Shown here piece after piece: positions 1-12,900 of a stretch of DNA of 64,000 nt. Under the pieces are notes generated by a model. The model did no database searches and was not told the origin of the DNA. It saw only the letters and a list, made by a program, of their open reading frames with translations. The position numbers and the translations under genes are program-made. The DNA lies in contig WNKI01000004.1 in the NCBI GenBank assembly GCA_015350385.1, positions 685,912 through 749,911 on the forward strand. The letters run 5' to 3'. Position 1 is the stretch's first letter. Each line of letters opens with the position of its first letter. Source of the DNA: Aculops lycopersici. Its lineage: Eukaryota > Arthropoda > Arachnida > Trombidiformes > Eriophyidae.

Positions 1-100
1 TACGTCGTCGTCGTCGTCTTCGTACTCTCTACTCTACTACTCTACTCGTTCTACTACTCGTCTTACTCTATCGTCTCGTCTCTCTCTCTCTACTTCTCTC

Positions 101-101
<1 letters not shown>

Positions 102-190
<89 letters not shown>
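102..190. repeat. (CT)n microsatellite
   Basis: A pure CT dinucleotide run of about 44 units, preceded from about position 60 by degenerate CT/TAC-rich sequence and followed by a short polypyrimidine tail (TTTCTCTTTCT). It is a simple-sequence repeat, and nothing coding overlaps it. Confidence 0.95.
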
Positions 191-197
<7 letters not shown>

Positions 198-3100
198 TCT
201 CTAAATTTTAGTCATCTTCAGAATGCGCAGTACTCGGCCTGAAGGGCGAAACTGTAGACTGGCAAACTCAGACTCAGTGGGCTGGATCGGGAGTTTCACA
301 TCATGATGTTCAACTATCCAAGTGCAGCGACGCCGCACTAACTAAGCAACCAGCCGGCCGGCCGGCCGACTGGCTAACGAGTCGAGTGGCCGCACTATGG
401 TGGCGCTCGACGAGCCGCAAACAAAATTACCTCCATTTAGCGGCCACTGACGAGCGCTAGCCCCACTGAAGCTTCACCTGTGAGTTAAAGTTTGCAATGA
501 GTTAAGCTAGCAACTGGCCAGCGCTCGTCGATTCCGCAAGGTTCATCTCGAATTAGGCAACAGCCTGTTGATTGATGCGCCGGTGAAAATTTACAGCAAA
601 TCATGGCGGCGAGAAGTACACCGAGAACTCAGTTAAACGCGCACTCAAACTCCTACAAAGGCACAGGTGAGCTCGTGAGCTCGAGTGTCTCGATGATTGA
701 ATACAAATTGTTTCCAATAGCTCAGCTCAGCTTTGCTTTGCTCACTTGCTAGCCAATCTGACAGCTCAATTAGCCATCGCGGCTAGTCGATGGCTAATCC
801 TCTAGCTCTGGCTATTGGAGGTGATTGTTGTTGTTGTTGTTGCTCTTACGGTCCAGAGGCATCAGGTCGCCTGGCAATAGCAACATGATCGGTGGTGTTG
901 CGAAGCAATCAAGTTGACCCGAGAGAATTACGTAGCTCGACTTACTTTCTCGCTCGTCTTCTCTCATCAAATCTCGGCTCAGCTCATCTATTGAACTCCA
1001 AGCCAAAAAGAAAACGAAGCTGCAAATCCAACCTCTCGACCCTCATAATTACCCTTGAGTTTAAAGATATACTCTTTTGTAAAGTTGGAAACTTATTGCC
1101 ATTGCTGATGTTTCTAATTCTGCTGCTTCAAGAAGACGCCGCAGCAAATGTGCCGCAAAATTGCAAAAACTTCCATGAGGAAGCGAGAGATAGATAGCAA
1201 GAGATGCAAGTGGAAAAAGTAACTCATTTGCACTTTATGAATGAGTCGACCTACAAAACTGCGCAAGCTTTTGTGTGTTTGTTTGTTGTTGCTGCCTCCC
1301 AACTTGTCGACATCATGATATCTATCGTCGGTGAGCCAGCCAGCGGCCACTTGTTGTCGCTCGGTGGATAAGAGATGAGACGAGATTAGTCTTTTTGTGG
1401 TCCCCTTTACTGTAAAAGGATAAGCAAATGCTTCGTCTCAAGCTTGGCGCAAATTTACCTGAAAGAAGTGGCGCGCACCAATTAAGTGGAGTGACGCAAG
1501 AGGGCCGGTCGCATTCTATGACTAGCTAGCATCGCTAGTCATATCGAAATAGAGAAGATTTTTTTCTCTCCCTCCCCAGAGCAACAAGTGGCGACTAATA
1601 AGTGTCGCTCCGGCGCTCAGAGCGCCAACATCAGGGAAAAATTTGCAGAATTTTTCAAACTTCCGGCCAAAGCCTCATCTTCTTTTTCTTTTTTTCCCGC
1701 TTTCTACAAGTGGAATGCAGGTAGCAATCTATTGGTCGTCATGCACCACCAAGTCCACCGTAAACTCTGCCAGCTGCTAGTTGCCGACCAGCTTGCCGCT
1801 AATCGCATTGGCGCAGGCCACTTGTTGTTGCTGCTGCTGCTCTTCCTGCTAATGATCACTTTTAATTTTTTGCTCCTATGCTCCTCAACTCTTGGAAATT
1901 CTAAAATGAGAGAAAACTTTGAAAAACTTAGAAAGCCAAGGCGACCTCTCCGCAAGACCGACCGACTAGCCGGCCCGGCTAAACTAACCACTGACCTCGA
2001 TGGTTCATCGGCCGGCAAGAGTCTGCTGCATCTAACGCCCCTTGTTAGTGGCAATAACCATAGAGAGGAGTAGACTTGGGAGAGGATGACAGTTAATGTC
2101 AAGTTCAACTTACGGCTCACTAAGCAGCCAGGTAGAGTTGAAGGTCCTTAGTGTATCTTGCGTTTCGCTCGTGTAACTAGTTCCAAGGCAATATTGCTAT
2201 TCACCCACTTGACTGGTCACTAGAGATAATCGAAATAAGTAAAGTGTTCTCCTTATTCTTTCCTTCGCTCCGCGAAACTCGAGAGTCTCGAGCTGGTGGT
2301 CACGTAACGAGCAAACAAGTGGTAAATATATAAATGGCACACAGAAACATCAATTTACCTGTAGCTAGTCAGCGGCAATAACAATGCTGATGAGCTCCAG
2401 TTGTGGTTTTTGTCTTGTCTTTTAGTCGTTGTTGTTGCTACTGCTGCTGCTGCTCATGATGCAACTAAACCTCGGGCCTTGATCCACCTGTTGCCGCCAC
2501 CTCGCGGATTCAGATGTAAAACCACCTGTAGCCAATGAGTCGAATTTTAAACTAAACTAACGGCTCAGTTTCGGTAACCACTAGTGGGTTTTAATGGCGG
2601 TGTAAAGCAAACTTATCGTCCTCGTCTTTAGTTAGTTTGGTTCGAATGGCTAACCGCTAGCTTCGACCACTTGGATAACAGAAAAATTCAAAGAGACGAT
2701 GAAGGTAACGGCGACGGTGATGATGATGATAAGTCGTGTTGTTTAAAATTATCAACTCATGTAAATTAAGTCGCCGAGTAGAGGGGCGAGCTGAGCGATT
2801 CTATTGGGATTTTCTATGTGGAGCTTTAGTCTTTTTCTTTATCATCGTACACTACAAATAAAACTACAACTAAATGAACTTACGAATGAATTGAGAGTCT
2901 TCTTTCACCGACCAACTTGTTGCGTAACTGAAACTGACCGTTAGCTTTTATTTCCCTTGTTGTGTCGTGATCGACCATAAAATTAAATTCTTCCTTTGCA
3001 AATCTAGAATTTTGAGCAGTTGGTTTCATCGGAATCTTGTCCATTTTTCCTCTTTCTTTTATCTCCATCTCCCTATCGAAGTCTTCGCTGCATCAAAACT

Positions 3101-3424
3101 CTCATTGGATGGCGTAGAAATCGTCTGTAGAATCCTCAAGTGCGTGCGTGCGTCTGCAGTTTGCTATCTTCCCATAGCCTGCTGCATTTTCATTGCCACT
3201 AACCCGATCATATATCACACAACTTTCGGGACACCCTTTTCATTATGGAAATCACCATTGGGCTCGAGAGATAAGCCGAGTTGGGAATCCAGCATCAGCA
3301 AGCCATTAGTTTCGCCTACTACTTTTATTACTACTATTATCATTATGATTCTTGCTGCTAATATTATTCTTATCCGCATCTCACAGCAGCAGCATCCGAG
3401 GTCATTGGAGCGATAGAATGGAGA

Positions 3425-3429
<5 letters not shown>

Positions 3430-3464
<35 letters not shown>
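3430..3464. repeat. (GA)n microsatellite
   Basis: About 17 GA units in a row inside the presumed upstream cadherin intron, bordered by impure GAGAGG units. Confidence 0.95.
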
Positions 3465-3467
<3 letters not shown>

Positions 3468-3997
3468 ATCCATGTTATTTAGTCGGTGTGGTTGCCAGTA
3501 TCAATGGTGAGAACGTAATTCTGCATAGTAAGCCACGCAAACGTCACGAATTCACCTGTGCTATTTTTTAATAGACTTGCACTAATAGACTCACAAAGCA
3601 AACAACGACAACAGCAAGTGGTTCGATCGTTTTAATGATCAATCACGAGCTTAGTTAATTTTAACTGTAACTGTTGCCAAGCCGAGTTTGAGCAGGTAAG
3701 GGTAGAATACCAATGGACTAGCCCGCAATTGATTTCTCAACAAAACACTTTGAACGAAATCTTTCAGTTTCTTTTGGTTTGTTGAATTGAAATCAACTCA
3801 CGAATTTGGTTCACTTTGGTGTTTGGCGAGTCCATTTTATCGACAAGATAAAAACTTACCATCTTCTCGCTAAATATCAATATAAATAGTATTGGTTATC
3901 TCAAAATATAAACTAAACATCATCATCACATTTAATTGGAGCAAATTTGAACTGACCAATTTCTTCCTTCCTATCAAAACCATTCACAACCAATCAG

Positions 3998-6900
3998 TTT
4001 GAATATGATATGTACAACATAACAGTCATCGAGAATCTGCCGCCCGGTTTCACGGTGCTCCAGGTTTTTGCCACCGACTCGGACCAAGGCGATAATGCTG
4101 CCTTTAAGTACGTACTACACGATGATTCGGGCGCCTTTAAGATTGACCCAGCAACAGGCTGGATAAGCGTGAAGGATCCCACAAAATTGGATCGCGAAAC
4201 TACGGACAAAATCAGAATGCAAGTTAGTACGCTGGAGAGGAAGCCAAACGTGAATCCCGACATTGGAAAGAGGAAACGCGGAACCTCGGTTGAGATTAAC
4301 CTATTGGATTCAAACGACAACACGCCCTTCTTCGTGGGAGCAGCAAAGCCAAGAGTTGGAGGAGCAACAGGTGAGTTATGGCTCTCATTCTAGATTTGTG
4401 TATATATATTATTTATATGTATATCTCGTCTATTTATTTATTCTAGTTTTAGCTGCTCTTTTTTGGTGCATCTCATCTGTTGCATCTCGAAATCAATTTG
4501 AGTTTGTTTGTTAGAAACTTGAACTCCGTTTTTGTGTTTGTGTTCAATTTAGTCGAAAACTACTACTCCTCAACATGATTATGACTAAAAACTACCTGTT
4601 GGATTCATCGCAACAGAGCTCACCAAACCAGACCTAACAAGGCAAACTAAGAGTTTCTAACTCAAAGACACACGCTCATGAAACTCCACCTGTTGATCAA
4701 TAGGTGCCTTTACAATCCCTCTTGAAATTTGCATACGCCTTGCGCACCTTGTAGGCCAGCGCATAGATTGCAGGCTCCAGACGACGGGCGGCAGGATTTG
4801 AGGAAAGTCGAATGAGCTCCAAACCTGTTGATCTAACTGCCTCGTTGAGTGCCTTGAGGTGAACCAAGTTGGCGGCTATCCGCGACTTTTCGGTGGTTGC
4901 TCGAATCTTGGACAATTTTCTCGAGATTAGATCTCTGGTTTTGAGGTTGAGTCTCTCATCCGAGAGGAACTTTCGGCTGATGCGCTCAATTAGATAAAGC
5001 ACCTCCACGAGGACATTCTGAATTTCTCGTACACTGTAACGACAGGCTGTTGGCAAGGCGGCCACCTTTGGCGACTCGTACACTTCCGATTTGATTGGAT
5101 ACGAGCTCTCGACGTAACTGTGAGCTTCAATGTCATTTGGCGACGCAGCAATTTTGTAGCTAGAACTCTGCTTGTCCTCCTTCAATTTGTCCTTCAAATC
5201 CTGCAACAACTCCACCTTACTCTCTACCTCGCCACTCGCCTCAGGCTCGAGTAAATTTTTTAAGTGTCCCAGTTTTTCCACCTTATCATCGAGATGCACA
5301 AACTCCTTGGCTCCTGGCGAGTCAATTTGAGTTTCAACTGATAAATCCTCAACCGGAGTTTCAATTGAAACTCCATCTGAACTTAGATCGAGTTCAACGG
5401 GCTCGTCCGCCTCGCCACTGGCGCCACCAATAATACCGGAAGCAGATTTTCCAAGCTTGCTAACCAAATCGGATTGGACATCGGAAGAGATGGACGCCGA
5501 TTTTGCGCCATCGCCACTTGTCAACCGTGACTCCTGCGACTCTTTGGGCTCAACATCACGCTCTTCAAATGGAATCTGGGACGTCGACTCAGAGTTTCGC
5601 GGCTGACCATCGTCTAGAGCCGCCGCTTTTGTTGTTAGTTCCGGTTTAGATGATGATCTTGTCGCTGCTGGCGATACATTGGCGCCAGCCGAAAATTTGG
5701 GTGGGCTAATAGGAGATGGTGGCACATTTATTGCTGGTGTGTTCAGTTCCGCCTCAAATTGAAGCTGCGATTCCTCCTGTGGATCAGCTGACTCTTCCTG
5801 GTTGTCAACTTGCTCCTTGCTGTTGCGCGATGGGCCAAACAGTAGGTTGGTGTCCAGGGTATTGGAATCAGATGGTGTGGACCTCGCGCTAATAGCTGAA
5901 TTGGTTCCCTCCTTAATTGGACTGCCATTCAAGAGGCCAATAACATTTTGGCCCACTTGATTTAGCTGGCCAACTTGAGTTGAACCAACATTTTGTGTTC
6001 CATTCACTATTGTTTTAACCTGTTGCTCAAGGTTTGCGACTCCCGACTTGGCTGATGGTTTCTTGTTGCACGGACAATCCTTGCTCGCTTGTTTTGTCAC
6101 TTGGTCGCTTTGCAACTGTTTGTTGAAGTTCGGCATCTGAGAGACACTTGCCGCCGTCGCCGCCCGGGGTATGTCGTTTGCCGCCTGTGTCGTCGCATTT
6201 GCTGCTGCTCCTGACGCCCCATTGGCCTGTCTTGCGGTGCTCACGTGTCGCCGGATGCGCAGCGATACCTTCTCCTTGTCCTCGCCACTTCCGGTCCCTT
6301 GCTTCGACTTACCACTCAAACTTCCGTCCATTTGGTCCACCTTTTGCATCATGCGCGCCTCTTGAGCTCTCCTCCTTGCCCTGGACCTAGCGGCCATCCT
6401 TGCTGCAATCCTGGCGCGAGCCGCCGACTTGGCCCTGGCCATTTTCCTGGCTCTCGACATCTTCTTTGCTGCAGCCGCCGCCTCTGTAGCGCTCTTCTCT
6501 GACTTCTCTCTCGATCCAGATCTGGCACGAGAAAGTTTAATCTTATTCAACTTGCTCGAGTCATCTCCACCTTTTATGGCGTGACGCTTCGATGCCGTGT
6601 GCCTAGCCTTCATTGCGAAGCGGCCCGCGCTTATGGAGCGACCTGCAGTGTCCAGGGCGCTTCCGTGGCGACGACTCGACGATTGGTGGCCGTGATTTAT
6701 GAATGATCTCGAAGGATAGATCGGCGATTCGAAGTGGGAGTCGGAGACAAAGTTGCGCCGACTTGAGGGTGAGCTGATGAGCTTACTGGCTTCGCAGGTT
6801 GGACAGGTTGTTGATGAGGCAACAACGAGGATGATTGCGACCACTAGAGTCGCCGAGGCAATAAGTTGCGTCATCTTGTTAATCATTTTCTGTTCGCTAC

Positions 6901-9900
6901 CTAGTTTCATAATTTGCTTAAATTTGAATCCTTTTTTCCAATGACTTATCGACACAATTCTCACTCACTTTTTTTTAGTTAATAGAACTAATATAAAACT
7001 ATTCTCCTAGTGGATAACTATTCAAACTAAACATGCATTTGATTGCTGCCCGCTCACCAACTTGCTCTCTTGCTCACTCATTCACTCACCTGATCATGAC
7101 ACCTGTCGATGGCACCCACTCTGATTCTCTGGCGCGAATTAATTCGCGTTTACTCCACTGGCTCGATTTGCTTTCGCATTTCATTCTCTCCAATCTGCTC
7201 AAGTCATTTGTCGTCAGGATCTCAATGTACTATTGAAATTCCAAGCTTTCATTCCAAAACACGAAAAAAGAACAACCCTCTAACTAATCGCTGCAAAATC
7301 TCTCGCCCCCAAAACACAAAACATGAAACGAAACAAAACGAATTATCACTATTATCAATTCCATTGTCTCAATGACGATAAAAAACCAAATAATATTTAG
7401 ATGACATTCATGCAGCCGAACTCGATTCCCAGTTGCCTAGTGGCAACAATTGCCTCAACGTCTCTGGTGCCCCATCAACCGACTCCGACTGTGTGGTTCC
7501 CATTAACTTGTACAATTTTAATGTCCTAGAAACGGCAACACCTGGCACTCAAATTGGCCACGTTTATGCCTATGATCGCGATTTGGGCGACAATGGAAGG
7601 GTTCAATATTTTAAACAAAACGACACCATCTCGCTAAGTGCTCCGTTTGACGTTAATCCCCTTAATGGTTCCATCTTTGTATTGCCACAATTTACACGCT
7701 TAGCTAGAAAACAATCCTCATATACAATGTTTGTTAAGGCCATTGACTCGGCACAGATCCACTTCGAGAGGCGCCATTCGGTTGCTGTCATTCAAATTAA
7801 CGTCACGGACATCAACAATTCGGTTCCCGAATTTATCGGCACCGCCCCATTCGAGGCCTACGTGGGCGAGTCCTTGCCCGAGGGAGCATTTGTAACCCAA
7901 ATCTACGCAAAGGATGATGATTCAATCACTGAGCAATTGGAGTATTCTATTGTGGCGGGAAATGATGAAAAGTTATTTTTTATTGATAGTAAGAGTGGTA
8001 AAATTTACACTTCCGCTGTGTTGGACTACGAGAAGAAGCAATCCTATGATTTATTAGTGCAGGTTAGCGATGGAGTTAACACTGCAGTTGCGCCTCTTAT
8101 CATCAATATCATCGACATCAACGACCAACAACCTGTTTTTGCGCACCAATTCTACAACTTTACTATTCTCGAGGAATCGTCAGCCAATCAAACTGTGGGC
8201 CAAATGACTGCCATCGATAGGGATTCGGGTAAAAACGCGCTGCTAACCTACAGTCTCGTTGGCGAGCAAGCCAATTCGGCCTTTATCTTGGACCCAGCAA
8301 CAGGTGTCATGCGAACCAGGCGGCCGATTGACTGCGAGCTGGAGCCAGTGATTGACTTCTTGGTCGTGGCTAGAGATGGAGGAATTCCCCAGTTGAGTGG
8401 AACGGCAAATGTTCGCGTTAAAGTGGACGACATCAACGATTGGGCGCCGAGATTTGAGCAAGCGAGATACGAGGTTCAGGTTCAGGAGGAACTCGAGGCA
8501 CCTGTCGATGTTTATCAAATCAAGGCGCAGGATAAGGATCGGGACGAGAATGGTATCATCAAGTATTTGATAATTGGAGGTAATGAGCAAAATTTATTCA
8601 ACATCAATGCAGACACTGGACTCATTTCCACGGCGGCGAGGTTAAATTATGAGGCAAAACGAGAGCACCGTCTACAGGTGGCCGCTCGTAATGTTAAACC
8701 ATTCCAAGGACCGCAAGCGAGAGCCATTGTTAATCCAGCGGTTGAGATCACCATTAGAGTTGCCGATATCAACGACGAGTTGGTTGTGTTTGAGAAGTCC
8801 TCTTACCATTACAAATTGTCCGAGTTGACGGCCAAGAATACAATCATTGGCCGCGTCAATGCTTCAAATACCCATAGGTCACCAGTGGAACAGGAGATAG
8901 TCTACTGGTTGGGTCCAGTTCACGTGATGCAAGCTGGCGCCGGAGGGAAGCGTCGCACCGGAAATGAGTCAGCCCCAAGCTCAACTCCAACAACCACAAC
9001 GGAAGCCTCGGCGGCGGCCAAGTCTAGTCAGCAGCAAATGCAACTGAGCAACAAACTGTTTATTGACGAAAAGTCGGGCGAGTTGGTTCTATTGGATCAA
9101 CTTGATCGCGATCCGCCGGCAAGTGAGCAGTTGTTTAGATTTAGTATCTTTGCCCGGGACAAGAGATCAATCAACAAGTTGAATGTTAGTGTTCCTGTTG
9201 TAATTGACGTGGTGGATGTCAATGATAATGCGCCAACTTTTGACGAGCTCAGCTACAACTTAGAAATGCCCGAGAATCTTCCTTCAGGTACAACAATCCC
9301 AACCTTCTTTAAGGTTCACGATGTTGACAGTGGAATCAATGGCCGCATTGCTGGCTATTACATCAACGGATCACGCGAGGAGATGGACATTTTCCACATC
9401 AACAATGTAACTGGAACCATAACATTGAAATCGAGCCTCGACTACGAGCGCCAATCGGTGCACAAGTTTGAGATTCTAGCCGTCGATGGGGGTCAACCTC
9501 AGGCACTAATTGGATCGGCTCAGGTAATCGTACAGGTGGCAAATATAAACGAGTTTTCGCCGAAGTTTATCAATCTACCCTATGAGTATCAGCTGCAGGA
9601 GAACGCAGTGCCAGGCACACAGGTGGGCCAGGTGAAAGCCATTGATCAGGATGGAAACAAAATTGTCTACTCAATGTCCGATGGAGACACAGACTTCTTT
9701 TCCATCGAGTCTCAATCGGGAAAAATCTATGTTAGCCGCCAGTTGAGGCCACAAACTCAATACTCTTTTATTGTTCGAGCCACCGACGATGGACAGCCGC
9801 AAAACTACTCACTTGGCGTTCAGATTGTGATTAGGGTTCGCGATACAAACGACTTCGCGCCAGTCTTTACATCAAACTCATACTCGGGTACCGTAGTGGA

Positions 9901-12900
9901 GAAGCAAACTCGTTCGGGCGCAAGCAACAATGCCAATGGAGTTATTCTTAGAGTTGAAGCAATTGACAAGGATCTACAAAACAACACGATTACCTATGCA
10001 ATTATAAGCGGAAACGAGGATCAAATTTTCACCATTGATAAGCGCAAAGGTGAGATTAAGGTTCAACCCCAACAGGCGCACAAATTGGACTATGACAAGC
10101 GAAAGCAATACACTCTCTTGGTTCAAGCTCAGGATTCTCACGAGTCTCCGTTGTTTGGATTAACAATGGTCCAGATTGACGTGTTGGATGTCAACGACCA
10201 TGCTCCAGTTTTCAGTAAGGCGGCCTACGTGGCGTCGCTTGCTGAAAATGCACCAGCCGGCACTTGTTTCTTCCGGGTTGAAGCGGATTCCCGCGATTCA
10301 GTCGACCAAATTACCTACAGTTTATCTTCAAACTCGCCGCAAAGCGGCAACAAGTTGCCATCCGGGTCCTCTAGTCAGACACCAAAGGACTCGAGCCAGC
10401 AGCAACAGTCGAAGTCGGCCGATTCCATTGGCAACCTGTTCGAGATTCACGCAACCAAGGGGCTAGTCTGTACCAAGACGCCACTGGACCGCGAACTTAG
10501 GGGTCAGTACGAGCTAACAGTGACGGCAAACGATGGAAAATTTGAATCCCATGCTCCGATTAGTGTTGAAATTTTGGACGAGAACGATAATAGGCCAATT
10601 TTTGACACTGACCACTACCAGGTTAGCATACCCTACGACTCGCAGCCAGGTAGACCGGTGATCAGCGTGCACGCACAGGATCCCGATTCGGGAGCGAATG
10701 GAAATGTACAATATTGGATCAAGAACACCCATGGATTGTTCCAAATTGACGCCAAAACTGGACAGGTGCGAGTGGTGACCCGACTACCCTCCTCGCCAAC
10801 TAATACAAATGCTGCCAATGCCAATGCCACCACTACCTTCGAATTGAGAGTTTTTGCCCAGGACCAGGGAACATCGCCGCAAATTGGCGAGGCCACAATG
10901 CACATTCGCCTAACCAACAGCGAGAACCATCCGCCAAAATTCGACAAATTTGCCTACCAAACCTCGGTGGACGAAAACATTTCCGGTATGCCGCTGATCC
11001 AGGTTCAAGCGCAAGATCCGGACCCAGGAAAAGCAGGCAAAATTGCCTACCGCTTGGTTCGCGTTCAGTCGGCGTCGCTTATTTCCAGCAAGATGGCCTC
11101 GGCTACTTCCGGCGGCAGCTCCAACGCCCTTCTTGCGAATAGTAAGAAGTCGTTAAGTGAGCAGTCAGCTAGCGAACAACAGGTACAGCTAAACCATTTG
11201 AGGTCTGCCTTCAAAATTGACAAGTCCTCAGGTAAGGTGATGCTGATGGAGCCGCTCGACTACGAGGAAACCCATAATGTAGAGCTAATTATTGAGGCAA
11301 AGGACGAGGCATTGAACGATGCCCAGTCGACTACAGCTTTCGTTCAAGTTCAAGTCAATGACATCAATGATAATCGACCAGAATTTCTAGCGATGCCAAA
11401 GTTATTGCGCATCTCCTCATCGACTCAACCAAATAGTGAGATAATATACACAATTCAGGCCTTGGACGCCGACTCAAGTCAGAATGGTAACAACCAAATC
11501 GAGTATAGACTTGAAACGCCATCTAAATACTTCAACGTTCACCCTCAAACTGGAGCCCTATTTGCAATTTCAAGTTTGCCCTCGACTCTTGCCGAAGGCG
11601 GCCAGGCGCCGCCGGAAATGGAGATGGACAAACTTCCGGGCGGAGCAACAATATACTCGGAGACACTAACTATAATTGCTTCAGACAAATCGCCTTCGTT
11701 TCCTCTAATGGAAAGGACCACTTTGGATATTGAAGTTTACAGGGACCAAGCTGATGATGCGCATCCAATTTTCAACTCAAACCAATACTTTGTTCAAAGC
11801 GAGAATAGCATTGAAGCTGGAACAGTGATTCTAATACCTAAAGCCACGATCCCCAATGGAGACTCAATTTTGTACAACATTACTGCCATTGACACGGGCA
11901 AGCAAACTTCCAGCGCCACCGGAAGTGGCCGCAATGGCGGCGGTGGCGGAAACTCGCAGTCGATCACGGCAACAGGTGCCAATTTGGCTCAAGCAACCAG
12001 GTCGCTTGTGAAGAGATTCGCCATTGACCAGGAAACGGGTAAAATTTCTACCACTAGCAAGTTGGAGCCAAATGTTTTGGCTGCCAAGAATATTTTCCAC
12101 TTCATTGTGAAGGCCATCAATAGGAATCAGCCAACGCTGACTAGTGAGGCGGGAGTTATAGTGAGACTATGGGACTCGGAATCGCGTTGCCCACGATTCC
12201 CCTTCACCGAATACTATGCTTCGGTGGCTGAGAATGCTCGCATCGATTCAATTGCGGTGGCAAATCTCGTTATTGATGATGTCGAGCGTTTTGCCGGCCA
12301 AAAGTTGAGCTATCAAATTACAGAGGACAACTCAAATGACAACTTCTTCATCGACGTCTCCTCAGGTGGAGGCAAGAAGATAAATGTTTCGCTTAGAGTT
12401 AAGAAAGCATTGGATCGCGAGGCAATGCCCAAGTTTTTGGGCGGAGTTTACACGCTAACAATCAGTGCCTCAAATAGTCGCTGTGCCACACAGGCTAAGG
12501 TTAAAATTATGATTGAGGACCAGAATGACAACTCGCCAATATTTGAGAAGCAAGATTATTTTGTTGATTTGAAGGAAAACTCACCGATCGGTCAAGTGAT
12601 CAGTCAGCTACAAGCCACGGATGCCGACGAGCTGGATGCTCAAAAGTTGCGCTACTTCATTGCCGACGGACAACCGGAGCGCGACGTTTTTGAGATGGAG
12701 CAAAAGTCGGGCACCATCAGTGTGAAAGCGGAAATTGATCGCGAAAAGTCCTCCTCCTACTTGTTGCGCATTATGGCAGTAGATCAAGCTAACAATACTG
12801 GCTGGACCAATTTACACCTGAACATTCTGGACGAAAACGATTGGGCGCCAACTTTTCTCAATGAAACCTTCTTTATGGACGCAACCGAGGGGCCAACTTC

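Larger units (their letters stand above)
1..3997. other. Non-coding stretch upstream of the first visible cadherin exon
   Basis: No reading frame here resembles a known protein and none has an arthropod-like start context with sensible composition. The stretch holds the CT repeat at 102-190, a GGCC-rich palindromic patch near 352-370, a perfect 10-bp inverted repeat at 1517-1543 and a GA microsatellite at 3430-3464. The first visible cadherin exon begins in phase 0 at 3998, so this DNA is most likely a large upstream intron of that gene, with earlier exons outside the window. Short N-terminal exons could still be hidden here. Confidence 0.6.
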
